From contig CM060843.1 of assembly GCA_030762175.1 (NCBI GenBank), forward strand, positions 27,796,501 to 27,860,500: a stretch of DNA of 64,000 bases, written 5' to 3'. This document shows, piece after piece, positions 48,059-61,510 of the stretch. This DNA is from Metallyticus violacea. Lineage: Eukaryota; Arthropoda; Insecta; Mantodea; Metallyticidae. Under the pieces are notes generated by a model that made no database searches, was not told the DNA's origin, and saw only the letters and a list, made by a program, of their open reading frames with translations. The number at the start of each line of letters is the position of its first letter. Position 1 is the first letter of the stretch. The translations under genes and the position numbers were made by a program.

Positions 48059-48811
48059 GGGTTCACATCAGGAATGTTTTTATAGAACTTGTGTTTCGAA
48101 CATGTTCTGGTCGGTATGGAACAAGTTCCTTCGTGTTTTATACAAATGAATGAATTCTATACATGTACAGGACAAAGTTCAGTGTATCGCTAGACACCGA
48201 AAACAATTCTTGTTCTGCAACTTTATTGTGCGCATACAGACTGAATTAACGGCATTTTTTTTTTTTTTTTTTTTTTTTTTTCCATTTTTCACAAACAACA
48301 AACTTGGAGCGATCAATCATAAAAAAAAACATTATTTTTAATAGAAGAAATGGGAGTGAGAAAATGTATTTGGGAACCTCAAAATACGAATTTTAGATTT
48401 CAGAAGCAATTTCACGAAAGGTTCTTTGCGTGAAATTGTTTCTGCCTTCAAAGTTGAGGTTGGAGAAGTGAGCAATGATACACAGTTTTAAATCTCACAA
48501 CAGGGAATTGACAAACATAAGTAAAAACTTTCAGTATCAGGCTGGAACGAAACAATGAATTCCTTTTCAGCATAAACGTCTCGTTCACCAACTGCGTTTT
48601 GTTTTTTCCCTCTCGTTTTCTTCCACATAACAGCACAATCAGCAGTAGCTGCATAGAACAAGAAAATTTCCTTCTATGGTAAAAATGACTTGCAATAATT
48701 TCCTATCAAATGTTCCACATTTAAACACTCTTCATTTGTTTTGTATGGAACAAATCTGTACAACACAAAATGTAATATGCAGTTCTATACAAAAGTTTCC
48801 AATGTGAACCC
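48059..48811. mobile_element. candidate MITE with about 31-bp inverted ends
   Basis: GGGTTCACATCAGGAATG then TTTTTATAGAACT on the left matches the reverse complement of the right end (GGGTTCACATTGGAAACTTT then TGTATAGAACT), about 25 of 31. The inside holds a further hairpin at 48400-48442 (CAGAAGCAATTTCACG with CGTGAAATTGTTTCTG) and a long T run. No coding frame. A target duplication could not be fixed. Confidence 0.6.
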
Positions 48812-49177
48812 ACATTAAGGGCTATCATCTATGTTCCCTTTCCTTCATGCTTTTATGCTCTAAAATATTTTTCCTTTCCAGGTTGGGTTTGATGTAAGTC
48901 CCAGCACTGGGGCAAAACATGCCTTTCCTGAATAATTTATGAGCGGTGTTGTAAAGTTGCATGATGTAAGTGTATGATGTTATATTTCTGAAAGGATACT
49001 AATTATCTGGCATTAGCACAAAGCTACTAATCTAGCTTTATCATTTATTTAAGCAGATAATAAGAAACAGACCATAGGTCTTGATTATTTTGTCGATGTT
49101 TTTGAGCAGCTGAATAAAACTGAATCCTCAGGTGCTAGGAAGTAATGCGGACTATTAATAATGACTTTCACATACAA
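48812..49177. other. no gene recognised
   Basis: Plain sequence between two repeat features. Confidence 0.35.
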
Positions 49178-49210
49178 CCTTGACCTTCATTATAAAATGA
49201 AGGTCAAGGT
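49178..49210. repeat. short perfect inverted repeat with nuclear-receptor-like half sites
   Basis: ACCTTGACCTTCAT, a six-base spacer, then ATGAAGGTCAAGGT. The arms contain TGACCT and AGGTCA half sites. It may be chance or a hairpin end of a repeat. Confidence 0.6.
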
Positions 49211-49259
49211 AAATAATATTGCAATGTTTGAAAACTTTGCATACATTTTTATCACTAAA

Positions 49260-49560
49260 GGTTTCCAAAATTTGGTATAAATTAAAAGACAGAGTATTTG
49301 ACAATACTGAAAAATGGATATAGCCGATATTTTTCTGAAATCAGTGATGAGAATTTGAATTTAGTGCGAAAGTCATTTTGAACTGGCAATTGAAGAGTTC
49401 CTGATAAATGGCAAGATGAATTTTTAGAGTTGAAGATTGATTCGACAGCAAGAGATAAATTCGATAATAAACCAATTATAGAATTTTGGTCTTTGATCCA
49501 AAAGTGGCAGAACTGCAACTCATGCTTTGATTCCATTTGTGTAAACATACTTTTGTGATG
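49260..49560 (+). pseudogene. hAT-type transposase C-terminal remnant
   Basis: One frame reads RYFSEISDENLNLVRKSF, stop, then VPDKWQDEFLELKIDSTARD and KFDNKPIIEFWSLI (49316-49490). This matches the segment before the hAT dimerisation domain in ZBED5/FAM200/SCAND3-like proteins. The final block that carries the YPxL...ST.ExxFS motif is not preserved. At least two in-frame stops make it a pseudogene. Confidence 0.55.
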
Positions 49561-50057
49561 TTTAACTCTATTGCTAATGAAAATGAAGCAATTAAGTACA
49601 CTACAGGTAGAAAATTACCTGCATTGGGTCGATTCAAATAACCTTCCACATAACAAGAACTTGAGAACAAGGAAATATCACATATTTCTCATTAATAGTA
49701 TCGTTTATCTGTATAGCTATACACTCATTTTCAATATCTTCCCATTTTATCACATTTTGTTTATTGAAGTATACTAAAATTGCTATGTTCATAAAGAATC
49801 GTGAACATTTTTATTTGTAATAATTTTGTAATAATTTTGAAAAATAGGTCTTATGAAAACAATAAAAAGAAATTGTATGTAGTAACATATAAAAATGAAA
49901 CAATTTAAATTGTATGCTTATAATATTTTAGAGTCACTGCTGTGTTGATGGATGAAGTTCTGATGAATGTTGAAAAGGTGAGAGTATGTAAAAATGGTTG
50001 GGAATCATTGGGAACAGTGGTGCATGAAAAAACAATTTCGAAGGCAATTATTGTAAA

Positions 50058-50088
<31 letters not shown>

Positions 50089-50879
50089 GATTATACAGGA
50101 AATACGGCATATTGTTACGAGGACATTCCCTGGGAAGTCTTTAAAGCACATCCACCTTTTCTCCAGAATATTACATCCATCACTGGTCACACTGCTCCGT
50201 ATTTATCATAACAAAGTCTGGGGGCGTGCTGCAGTGTCAGCACCGTCTGCTGCTTCCAATCGATTTGATGAGCGAGGCTAGATAATCTGGGTGACGGCCT
50301 TGCGTGACGATATGATGCTCGCTCGATAACCTAAAGGCTTTGTTGACGGCTACTTGCCTTTCTTCGCCCAGCCGCTTCCAACACGTAAGACGGTGATTGA
50401 GAAATGTATGGTTTGAAATGGATTACGGTCTTAAACTGAAGTCTTCTCTCCAAAAAGGAAGGATGAACAGGCCGAAAGTTCATTTTCTATATGAAAGAGC
50501 ACTGTAACAGTATTAGCATTACAGTTTTTACACAAGTTAAGGCAACTAAACGTACAGAAGATTGTCAATCTTTTGAATGACGAAATGATTAAAGATTGAT
50601 TTTATATTATTACGAAGGTGACAAGTGGTGGTCGCCAAGATTTCAATTATTGTACATTTGCATAAAATTCCTTCGCTTATACTCTTATTGTCATAAATTT
50701 AAGAGAGATTTTGGCAGGACTTGCATGATTTTAACTTTTGATTAATGACGGTACCTTAGGAAAGCGCATTCTCGTGTTCAATTAATTAATGCTTCACATC
50801 CTTCAAGTTCATTAACATTACCAAAAAAGTTTGAAAGGTACCAATTATTTTGATATTATTTTATCATACTATACAGCAT
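49561..50879. other. no gene recognised
   Basis: A T run at 50061-50088 and a GC-richer tract at 50215-50400 occur without recognisable coding content. Confidence 0.35.
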
Positions 50880-51070
50880 GAATCAACTAAAATCACCACA
50901 CGAATATTTCTGAAAGGAAGGGAGCTATTGATAAGCTGTTTTTACCGAAATTAGTCAGTCAAGAGCTCATTAATGTAGCGCTGACAAAGTTTCCAACGAT
51001 TATTAGAAAGTATATTCTAGCTCAAACTTAATTTTTTTTAAGTATAACAATGCATATTGGCTTCAAGAAA
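50880..51070 (-). other. diverged paralogue of 24464-24720
   Basis: ATCACCACACGAATATTTCT then GAAAGGAAGGGAGCTATTGA aligns with the plus-strand text at 24555-24600, and TTTCCAACGATTATTAGAAA with 24657-24677. The minus frame shares the SIAPF motif and has stops. Confidence 0.45.
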
Positions 51071-51143
51071 ATGTTCACTTGGTTTTGCAGGATCCTAGGC
51101 TATGTCGTTTGCGAGGACTCGGATTTTCAGACCAGTTTTATAA

Positions 51144-51533
51144 ATGTTCGATAATCGTACAGCAAGAAACAATACATTCACCCGATTGTTAGGCAAAGTT
51201 TGTATGCATTCTGTACAATTTAAGGAAATCAATAGTATATTACACACTATCCCGGACGTGTCTAAAATTGCGATCTCTAGTCATATGAAACAGTTAAAGA
51301 AGTGGTCAGCCCTATTTAACTGCTTAGGTACTAGTAAATTCTCAAGAAGGAGGCTAATGTGCGGTACGTTTCCACGTCTGGTAACAATTGAACGGGGCAG
51401 ACAACTCTTTGAAAAGTTTAATATCACTAGGGATTTGAATTTTGGACCCACCCAGGATAAACTGAAACATAATGTTGATACTTTTCCTAAATTGTACACA
51501 AACGTACTGTTTTTGCCTATCATTAATAGTTAA
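51144..51533 (+). other. 129-residue open frame, unrecognised
   Basis: The longest frame in this part of the window (MFDNRTARNN to LPIINS). A TTTTGCAG acceptor-like site lies upstream at about 51084. No domain, signal peptide or membrane segment is recognisable and an opposite-strand frame of 80 residues overlaps it. It could be chance, an exon or a decayed repeat. Confidence 0.15.
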
Positions 51534-53249
51534 TTTTAGACTTACGATTGCTCGTTATTCTGTGTTCTGAAACCGCCGCGTTCTCTTCGCCTGCATTTAT
51601 TTTACACTTTACACTACCAAGGTTGATAACAATACACAACCACTTAAGATTTGTACATCGCTCCAGCATTCCCTAGAACTCGGTTTTTTCCGCTGCCGTT
51701 CGGTACTGAAGTCATAGGACGACCGCTGTCGTTAAGGGTAAGTCCGATTATTCGTCCATGTGCATGCGAGGACTACTTCCCCCACTCTCTTTTACATGAT
51801 GCCAACGAGTTTATCGCTTGGCGGAAATATGCAATTGTTAGTGCTAGCAATAACTACACCTCCCCCCTCGGGCCACCTTAATCAAAGTCCTCGGCGTTCG
51901 CAAAACATTGTTTTCAGGTATACCCCCACTCCTGATGGTCCCTTTGACCTGATTTTTAGACACTATTTTTGTTATTTTACTTACATGGTACATACCGAAT
52001 TTCGTTGCAAAAAAACAAATATTTTTTTTTTTTTTAATTTTGGGTTTCAGATAAATCCCCACTTATATTCTATTTCGCTCATTTCCCATAACTTATTTTT
52101 CTTGTTTTATTCATATTGCTTATACCGAGCTTTGTTGAGAAAAAACAAAAATTGCGACCGCTTGAGCTATTTTTAAATTTTCGCTTTTGGTTAACCCCTT
52201 CTCCCCATAAGTTCAATTTTACTGGTTAACAAATTCGATTAATCGTTTTTTCATTGAGAAAAACAAAAATTGCAGCTGCTAGTGGGTTGACACACCACGC
52301 TCATACACAGGCATATATTCCATCGTCAATTTTGGTGGCTACAAAGTAGGCTCGATGGAGATATGAAGAAATTTTCAAAAATCTTTCATGGGTACAACTG
52401 CAAGTGCTACATTTCTTTGGGATTCGCTGAAAAGAAGATATATGCCATACTTTATGTTACATTAAAACGTAAACACACATTAAGTGAAATTAAGACCACT
52501 AAACCATTATTTCAAGCGATGCACAAGGTTGCAAAATAATATAATATTATAAGGATATATGAAATCTGTTTATCTACAAACTTATCAGAGATAGCGATCA
52601 CCTTTATCACTTGACTACTGGATAAATATAGTTTCCACATTTTAATTAAATAGAACAAAATGAAATTAACGATACTGACTATACACTCTTAAGAGTTCTT
52701 AAAACGCTTTGTCAGTGCTGCAGAAGTTCAAAACAACTGCATTGCTTTGGAACATGACACATTCTCATTAGTATCAAAAACGAGCAGCACGACCGCAGTT
52801 ATGTTGCAAGTTAAACAGTTTAAAGGAAAAGGTTCACAGACACATTTTGTCTGTGAGATTTGATTCCTCACTTTCTCGAGTATCACTGCAAAACTGGACT
52901 CGAGATAATACAAACCTCATGAGGGGAACTGCATTTATTTGCAGTATAAACGCACAAATTGTCGGGTTTTCTGCCACCGATACCTATAATTGTGAGCAGC
53001 GTACAAAAACTTCACGAAAAGATTCTTGACAATTGAGGGGATTAGAGCATAAGTGGCGTAACTGCACTTCTTAAAATGGAGTTACTATTATTATTTCAAA
53101 ATGCGGAGGATTATAATTTCGATGCTTTAAATACATAACTCCTGCATTACAAATTTTCACTTTGCGTGTCGTTTGAATGCTTCCCTGTTTTGTTCAGAGC
53201 AGTAACCAGAAACCATTCTTTCAACGATATAAATAGTGATAATATACAA
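51534..53249. other. no gene recognised
   Basis: Unassigned. AAAAACAAAAATTGC recurs at about 52140 and 52260 within similar contexts, hinting at an old duplication. Confidence 0.35.
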
Positions 53250-53505
53250 ATGTACACATGGGATGAAACAGAGGGAGGCCGCAGGATGCTGCATCGTTTA
53301 TTATGAAACACTTAAAATGAGCAAAAATGTAAAATAATAACTGCAGTTTGTGATTCGTGTACTGCACTAAACAGGAATTGTAACGTTTGTGTTTCCACAT
53401 TAAAATTATTGCAAGACCCAGACATGAAAGTGGAAGTAATAAACCATAAGCTCATTGTTCCAGGTCACAGCTTCCCAATTAACGATGCAGATTGGAATAG
53501 GATTG
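53250..53505 (+). pseudogene. DUF7869-like fragment of a dispersed family
   Basis: From 53250 the frame reads MYTWDETEGGRR, two stops, CDSCTALNRNCNVC, and then EVINHKLIVPGHSFPINDAD. The order WDE, then DxCxxxNRN, then H+xxxxGHSFxxNDxD corresponds to the DUF7869 region found in many arthropod and fish repeat-borne proteins. The CxGQN type motif is altered to CTALN. Only about 85 residues survive. Confidence 0.5.
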
Positions 53506-56500
53506 GTGGTGGGGGGTGGAAGCGACTGTTACAGGGAACTGTAAACTTGCTGTATTAGGATGGTTGATTAAACTGTGCCAGCCGATCGCAATTCTCGAAG
53601 TAAATGCTGCTCACCACCAGTTGCTCCTCGCGTTGATGAACTCCAGGGTATTTTTGCTGTCTTTTGGAAGCTGAAAGCTTGCCGGGACTGAATTCAGGGA
53701 AATTGCTCGTTATACGCTAGTGAACGTAGTTTATTAGAACGCACGAGGGTACTTGTGGATCTCGCGTTTCGGTCGAACCGCTGTGCAATACAGGTTTAGC
53801 AGACACATGGATATGTTACATTCGCCAAATTAGAGCTGTATACTAAGGAAATGCTGTTATAGTGATGTAGCGCAGCGCAATTCATCATTCAAATAGCTCA
53901 TATAATGATTAATGTACGTGTCTCGACGATGCTCGGCTTGAAACCGCGGACTTAAGGCCACTTAAGGCCACTCTTCCCTGGACTGTCGGGCGACGCGGCG
54001 GACACGGAGCTGAAGAGCTGAAGAGCTGGAGAGTATGAAACTGCGTGATTTCGGGTGGAAGTCCGGTCCTTAACTACTGAATAAGAACCCACGCTACCAC
54101 GCGAGAAGTGACGCTATTTTTCGCTCCTTTGTTGTGTTAGACTTTCTCACACAAGCTGCGAGCTTCGCTATTCGTTTCAGTTTGACTTCGAACGGGAGAC
54201 AGCCCGTTAATGTCAATGTCCTTAAACGGTACACCAGTCGCTTTTACATCCGAAAACTAGCTGGCCTGTATGCCTGAGGGGTAACCACTCCCTTACTTGC
54301 ATTCCAGAAAGGATGATGCATTGTTTGACTTCCAAAAATTTGCCTTACTGCGGTCCGAGAGAGACTCCAGTTTTCCCCGAACATTTGCAACAAACTTTCA
54401 AGCCAATACTTATATTTAACTGGAATAAAATATTATGTACACTATCACAAATATACTATAATTGATAGGGTACTATGGCAGTCTCAATATTTCGATTTAA
54501 TTGAATTAGCTAGTCGTAAAAAACAATACATTTTCTCTACTGATTTGGGTAGATAAGAACAAGTAGAAATAAGATTCCTTTTGTTGTACATATAGTGAAG
54601 AAAGAGGATTTTGTTAACAAAGAAGGCACTAAACCATGTAGTAGCTAGAAAACTGATGGGCAACAGGCTCAAGGCTGAAAGTGAGATGGACACAGTTTCA
54701 GAAAACAAAACATTCACCATGAAGTTCAAAGAGAGTTTCAGCCCAAATGATGAACAGCATGAAACTGATTTCTATTAAGTTCAAAGAGACAGGCCTCCAC
54801 AAAATCTATCATCATTGAAACCCTTTCGTGACAGCAGCCTTACATTTCTCCTTTGTATCATTTATATTTCCAAAACTTACCAACATATTCTTCCACTCAC
54901 CTGTAAATGGGTTCAAAAGACCCAGTTTCTGACGAGGAAAATGATGAGCATATCGTTGAAGTATTATGCAGGGGCTGAATGAATCAAATTATTTGATGCA
55001 CAACTATGCAACGCCATATTTTTTTATTTTATGTCATTATCTACATAAAAGGTATTATTCTAGCAGATGCGATTAGATTTCAATTAATGTTTCTAAATAT
55101 ATTGCAATAAAGTGTACATATATTGTTTAATTTACTGTGTCAAAATTTCAAGAACTTGCCTTTATCTGTAACCTGCACTAGATGGAGATGCATCATTTGT
55201 GCACTGAACACCTTCATTATTAGTTACATAACAATGCTACACAATTTAACATTACATTTGGCACCAGCAGACGTTTTAAGACTTACCTAAAATATCAATA
55301 GAGCAAATATAAGGCTCTATCAGGAGATGAGGCGAATGCGCTGAAAGTTATTAATCCATTCGCCACGCCGATGTTCGTCGTTTATGGTTGAAATCCGACC
55401 AAAAAAGGGGGCTGCGCAGTGCAGTGACAAGCTTGCACAAATGCCCTGGATACTACCGTACAGTAAGGAGTAAAACTGAATGCAGGCAAACTTCTTAAAG
55501 CAAGCAGTGAAGAGAGTAGTGAGAGGGTGACTAAGAAAGGAAACCGAATATGAACATAGTGAATAAAGAGTTGAAAAGAATTAATAAACCTAACCTCGGG
55601 CGAATCGTAGAAACCGGAAAACTAATGCTCGCCTGAAGCGTTAATTTCCTTTAGCATTTCTACACGCCCACCTATCAGATCATAAAAACTTGAAGGGTAC
55701 CTATAAATTTCCTCTTCAGTCTATAAAGATCAAATTATTCTCAGGATCTTAGTTTAAATAAATGTCACCATAACACGGACCATTTTTCAACTAATCACTG
55801 ATTTATCTACCACAATCTTGCAACGCAGAAGTTCAATTACTTGCTAATTCCTTGGCTTCTACGATTGTCATCTTAAGAAACGAAAGGGGGTTAGTACGTT
55901 CTCCCGATATGCCATACACATTACTGAATTATTCACAATGAGAAATAACGTAAAATTAAAGAGCTTCAATTCTTACTTAATATTGATTAGTATACAATGC
56001 TAACTAAAAGTTTGCACCCCTTTACTATGCATTTCCCCATAAAAGAGTAAACTTTCAAGATACTATGCAGTGCTGTCTTATTAATTGATTTTTGTTTCAC
56101 ATTCAAAAAAAAAAAATGAAATGAAATATTATGCCATATTGTGAGGTTGCGACTGACACAAAAATAACATTTTGCAAGATTTATAATCAGAAGATTGTGA
56201 AACTAATTGCTTCACAATAAATGCTCACTTACATAGGAGCTTACCTCACCATTTTCATAATAAACTCTGCAAATATTAATGAATTATTTAAATGATGTGA
56301 CTAAAAAGTAACTAACATTTTCTCAAAATTATTCAAAAAAGTAAAATGAAATTAAATTTCCATTGTATTTTATACAATGACTAATTCTGTACAAAAACGT
56401 ACCAAAAACGTACATATTTACTTCTACCCAGTAAATCGACTGAGAGCTTCCTACATTTTGCTACATCATTAAGCAAACTTTTTACAAACCTTTAGCATGT

Positions 56501-59500
56501 TACACTCATTAGCATGTTTTAAGATAGATGTAACATACTATTAACCGTTTTTCCTAAATGGCATTAAAGCTCTGTAAGCATTAAACTCTAAAATGAGAGA
56601 TGGAATAAAAGTTTCGCCTTTTCATTGATCGGGCGAGCATGAGCAATATAACACTATTAAGATACTCACTTTCATACAGTTAGAAATGGAAAGGCGAGCA
56701 GTGTAACTGTGTAGAACTCTTTGTTAGGGAAAATTTAGTAACGATAACGAAAGCTAAACTTTCGACTTCAATCCCAGTTGTGAAATGCTGCTTTATGGAA
56801 TGCAATACTGGGGCAGTTAAAGTAATCTACACATGCTAACTGTGACGATGCCAGAAAATTGTAAAGGGATGATTGTTGCACTAAATCAGTTGACAGAAAT
56901 CAATCATGTGTCGCTCATTAGCTCTCAACATTTCTCTTGTCAGAATAGAGTGATCCTGTCTAGGCATTGCAGGGTCAACCGATTGGAATTTAGTAAGCTA
57001 TTTCTGCAGTTAATGAAAGATAATCTAAAAACTTTCGGCTAGGGAAACCACACGAGGTGAATTTGAAGCTGTACAGATATGTGAAAAGGTATAAATTTCT
57101 TTATTGGGCCGTTGAGAATGCCAGAAAGTGCAACGAAAGCCTCTTTTTCAGCAGATAAATGTTTGATGTGATGTTGCATCTTCTGCATAAAGAGACCACG
57201 ATTTTTATAAATATGCCGCAGAAAGCAAAAACCATACTAATTTATTGATATTGTCATATTCTTGGCAACTTCCTGACACCAGTAATTCAGAAAAGAATCT
57301 TGAACGCCATTAAGGGAGCAATAGTGCATATACATAGCTCGAATAACCATGTTCATGTCAATTTCAAGATTGAGGATTTAACATCTCAAAGCTTTTTCCC
57401 TTGGGTCTGTGCTTATGCGACATATTCAAGATTATTATAAAAGCAAACAAAAAAAATTAAAGTAGAAGTTGCTGCAAAAATTACTGGCTAATTATGTTTA
57501 TGTATAATTTGTAGCAATATACCATCTCAGAGACTCTTTACAGAAAAATGCCCTATAAAATATCGTACTCCTTTAAACGTTTATTTTGTTATTTTGAAGA
57601 TTTACTATAAAGTGTTGTTATATTTTTAAATGCCTATACTCCTGTGCCTTTCTATGTAATGATTTAAACTATTGGTCAGGAGATTTCTACATTTATTATT
57701 TTTTTCTCCGTGCGTGTGCGTGTGAGGTGTGAGTGGAAAGCAGTCAGAAGGCCCCGGTGCGCTGTGAACTGTTATGCGAGGCCAAATCGTGGTAGTAAGA
57801 TATTTAGTATTCCACAAGGCGAAAGAGGAATGCAAAGTGACATAAAATACGACAATCGCATTGGAAGAAAGGACTCGTTTCTATAGGAATGTGCTACGTT
57901 TTGTGAGATAAGCTACCACAATAATAGTTGGCGAACTCTTCTTATAACTCCCGGAATTAATTTCAAACGATGCGGAAGAAATTAAAATTAAATTGTAGAG
58001 CATTCTGGAGGAAATCAACATCTACAAAATATCAATTTTACGAAGGATATTTACTAACAATAGTAAGCACTAAATAGTGTTTTAAAAAGTTAATTCCTAT
58101 TGCTTCATACTCCAAGTTAATATGCAGAACTCAATTTTCAAAAGCAGTTTTGTAATACTGGTTCTCCATTGAGAATAGAAAATTAAACATTTTGCAAACA
58201 ATCATCATCGTTTAGCCAGTAAAAAAATAATAAATGAATTCGATAAAAATGCTCATCATATTATAGAGATAGATCAAAAGGAAACGTTAAATTCAAAGAA
58301 GAAAGTATGTTTATTAATTTTTTGCGCTTACATTTTCAATATTACTGTAATACAAAATTAATTTTAAATAACATTGAAGAAAAGTGATTCTTCACTCTAG
58401 ATTTAACTAACATTATAATTTCATTCTAAGCCTCTTCTGAGAATGACGCAGAACCTAAAGCAACTTCATACAAAAACACAATATACTCGTAAAATACAGA
58501 GCTACTTTGGCCTGCGTCAGTAGCTGGGCGCACACCGCGCTGTAGCCGAGGGGCAATTCTCCCTCCTATTTTTACACACAGTTTTAATCAATAGTAGCAT
58601 GCACCTATTATTAATTTCATTTCTGAGTACTAAGCAGTATTATAAACAACTCATTTGAAATATTTTCCGTTACAGTCACACACTGCTGATATATTTTAGA
58701 GGAATTTGCATAATTGCAAACAACTCTGTTTTTGTCATTCTTCTAATTTCTGTTCTAATAGCTTTTTAAAACTTCTGTACAATATGAGTGTTATTTCCGT
58801 AAAATTTATTTTTGCGAGTGGTAACATTTCAATACAATACACAGTAGTAAAATTTACTTCACTTTGCAGTAATTAATAACGCTGGCCCTGCAATACTCTT
58901 CAATAATACGAAATAACACAACGATTTTAGTTACTATAATCTTTAACGGCAAACTTAGTTACATCTAAACAAAGTCAGAAATAATGCTTGCTGTCCTAAC
59001 AGCAAACTGCGACTGACTGTCTATGTGTATCCATTAGCGTGGCACTGTCAGCTAGTAATGACAGGTCATTAGTATGACCTTGCAAACCAAAAATAATTCT
59101 CAGCATTTGCTAATGATTAGCATATTTCATGCGTTTGCTTTTAAAAAGTATAATGTAATAAATTATGAAACATTATAACAAGTAAAATTAAATAATTGTA
59201 TAATATGCTATAACTAGTTTATAATGTTATATTTTATGTATGAGTAATTTTTTATGAATGCAATAATTATAACATTGAAACGAATTTCATAGGATATTTT
59301 TTGCATACTAAAATTATAAAGGGATATTTATAAAGTCAAAGCAATATAAACGTTGATTTTATAATGAATTACTCTAAAGTCAATACATTCTTTCATTATA
59401 CTTATGACATGTACTGACAAGAGATTATTTATTTCGTTTGTCTATAGTTATTGTTAGAAAAGATGGATTTATCGCAAGAAAATGTATTCATTGAAAAGTC

Positions 59501-59777
59501 TGAATTGTCAGTGTCACTAACAACTTAAAAAAGCTTACGACATTTATCAGAAGGAATACAAAGATTCATTAATTAAACGAAAATAATTATTAAGGATATT
59601 TCAGAAATTTAAGTGTTGACTTATATTTCAGAACAGGTTAGCATTATCAAATTCTAATTCTACTAATTCATTTGGTACTAATATTAACTTATTAATTCTG
59701 TAATTATGTAATATACAAAAAAGATAACTGATTCTGTCTTCAGTAATAATAAATAGTCTCCTTAATATTGCCGTAAC
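53506..59777. other. long gene-free stretch
   Basis: About 6.3 kb without a recognisable coding family, SINE or mariner. GC is higher at 53930-54260, with small repeats GGCCACTTAA and GCTGAAGA. Frames at 54729-54484 (minus, hydrophobic), 56833-57042 and 57835-57626 have no recognisable motif. Confidence 0.4.
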
Positions 59778-59785
59778 ATAATATT

Positions 59786-60048
59786 TTTAAGTAGTGTTTA
59801 ATGCCCGTTTTAATTACTAAGGCATCACAGATGATATACGAGATAAAATGTTTAATCAGAAAAGCAGGTTATTCCTTTTTTAAGGGAAAGATGCGTTCAA
59901 GGCATAAGTTTAGGGTACCTTTCCGGCATTCATGAGGACTGAGAAAAACTTGGAAAAACGTAAGAGAGGACGGTCCTAGTGGAAATCGAACCCCAGATCT
60001 TACGCTCAGAGGTAGGACCTTTAACGACCTCGGCCATCTGTGGCGGTT
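59786..60048 (-). repeat. SINE-B copy, diverged
   Basis: The minus strand starts CCGCCACAGATGGCCGAGG with a mutated B box (GGTTCGATTTCC form) and ends GGGCATTAAACACTACTT. ATAATATT at 59778-59785 and 60049-60056 is a plausible target duplication. The 121-residue minus frame covering it is not a gene. Confidence 0.8.
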
Positions 60049-60056
60049 ATAATATT

Positions 60057-61204
60057 CAATTGTTGATATTTCAGAAATGAAAACATAACATGCTAATTTC
60101 GTGCAATTAGATTCATAATGTAGCATTCTATTAACGATTTTCATGAACACTTTATTATTTTGGTATACAAAAAAAGTTTTTGTTACGCTCATCGGAACAA
60201 AATTACTTTTTTTAAATGCCTCCTTACACTCCACATTTCGTAATGTTTATCCGAAGTAACATACTTCTTAAAGCAACAATTTTATGCCAAATATTAATGT
60301 TATACACAACAGAATGCTGAAACACTGCGTCAAGATATTATTTCAAAAAGAAGCTTATGAAAGTCGCTGTTTGCTCATTTCTGTCTTAGGCGAAACAAAT
60401 AAGTGAATCCATAATTCAGTGCATATTGTAATTGCTAAACTATTTGCTTTACATTTGCTGCGATCAATAGAGGATTATAAACTTAATGACAATTTTGTAC
60501 TTCTAAGTGGTTGTGGCTGAGTGGCCCACACACTCACAGAGAAACATTACATCAAATAAATGAATATATTACAACTAAGAGAGAAGGTACTTTAGAAATT
60601 ATATTCTATGAACAGTGATCCATATGCTTCACCCGACCCATTTCAAGTTGATCTAAAACGTTCATTTCATGGCACTGAAACATATAAAAGCAGCCCACGC
60701 AGTTTCAACTTCATATTAAGTTGGATTACGCCATAGCAGCTATTGAAATGATAAGGGTAATTACTTGCTAAGAAAATGGAGAGTGTCGAGTAAAGAGCCT
60801 GATTAAATATCTGTAAACGAAGGGAATGTCTGTTTCTGAAACTTATCAAGATATGGCAGCATGCTGTGTCTTATGATGTAGTAAAACGCGGTGTATGTTT
60901 AACCCTCTGCTATAATGTTACTTACCAGTCCGGCAGCTCATGTCCGCGTTGTTTAATGACACGTTTTGACTGTTTTATGATATGCACCGCCTTTGAGCAT
61001 TCAAATACTTTATAATAATTGTATTTGTTCAAACTTTACATTTTAAAAATTACCGTTTTTATATTTTTACTTATTTTTTAAAATATTTTCATTGTAAATT
61101 TGCGCAATGTCCACAAATAATTACAGAATGTTCCGAATATACTGATTTAGTGCGCTTATGTCATTTGGCTCTTTCTATCTTTCTTCTCTGCATGAAATGC
61201 ACAT
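60057..61204. other. no gene recognised
   Basis: AT-rich sequence, no motif seen. Confidence 0.35.
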
Positions 61205-61510
61205 GTTCTCCTTCTTATCTGCAGGTTCCGCTGCCCTTCTTGGATCTGGTGCTACTATTGACCTCCACTGATTTCTTTATTCCTGCAAGTTGCTTTCCCA
61301 AACTGATGATGAAAATTTGTCTCATTTTTTCATTGTTGGCCAGCATCATCCAAATTATGAATGTATTCATTACACTTACACCGATCATGTTGAAGAGTAG
61401 CATTTCATTTCATGCTGCAGCATCGCATCTTCTGGAACACGGTGTCAATGCTACTTTTTGTGGCATTGTAAGTCATTACAACTACAGGCGATGGTAATAC
61501 GGTTGGTTAG
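61205..61510 (-). pseudogene. piggyBac transposase, C-terminal fragment
   Basis: On the minus strand YNATKSSIDTV (near 61475, across a frame change) is followed by LFNMIGVSVMNTFIIW and LGKQLAGIKKS (61400-61215). These correspond to the TYNATKxGVDTxD block and the following helices of piggyBac transposases. The RWPL stretch between them is degraded. It lies downstream, on the same strand, of the larger fragment at 63690-62756 and is most simply the same element's end. Confidence 0.6.

Noticed and set aside
51144..51533. 129-residue open frame as a host exon
   Set aside because: No motif or protein family recognised and an opposite frame overlaps; kept only as a low-confidence entry.
61150..61497. 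115-residue plus-strand hydrophobic frame
   Set aside because: It is the antisense of the piggyBac C-terminal fragment.
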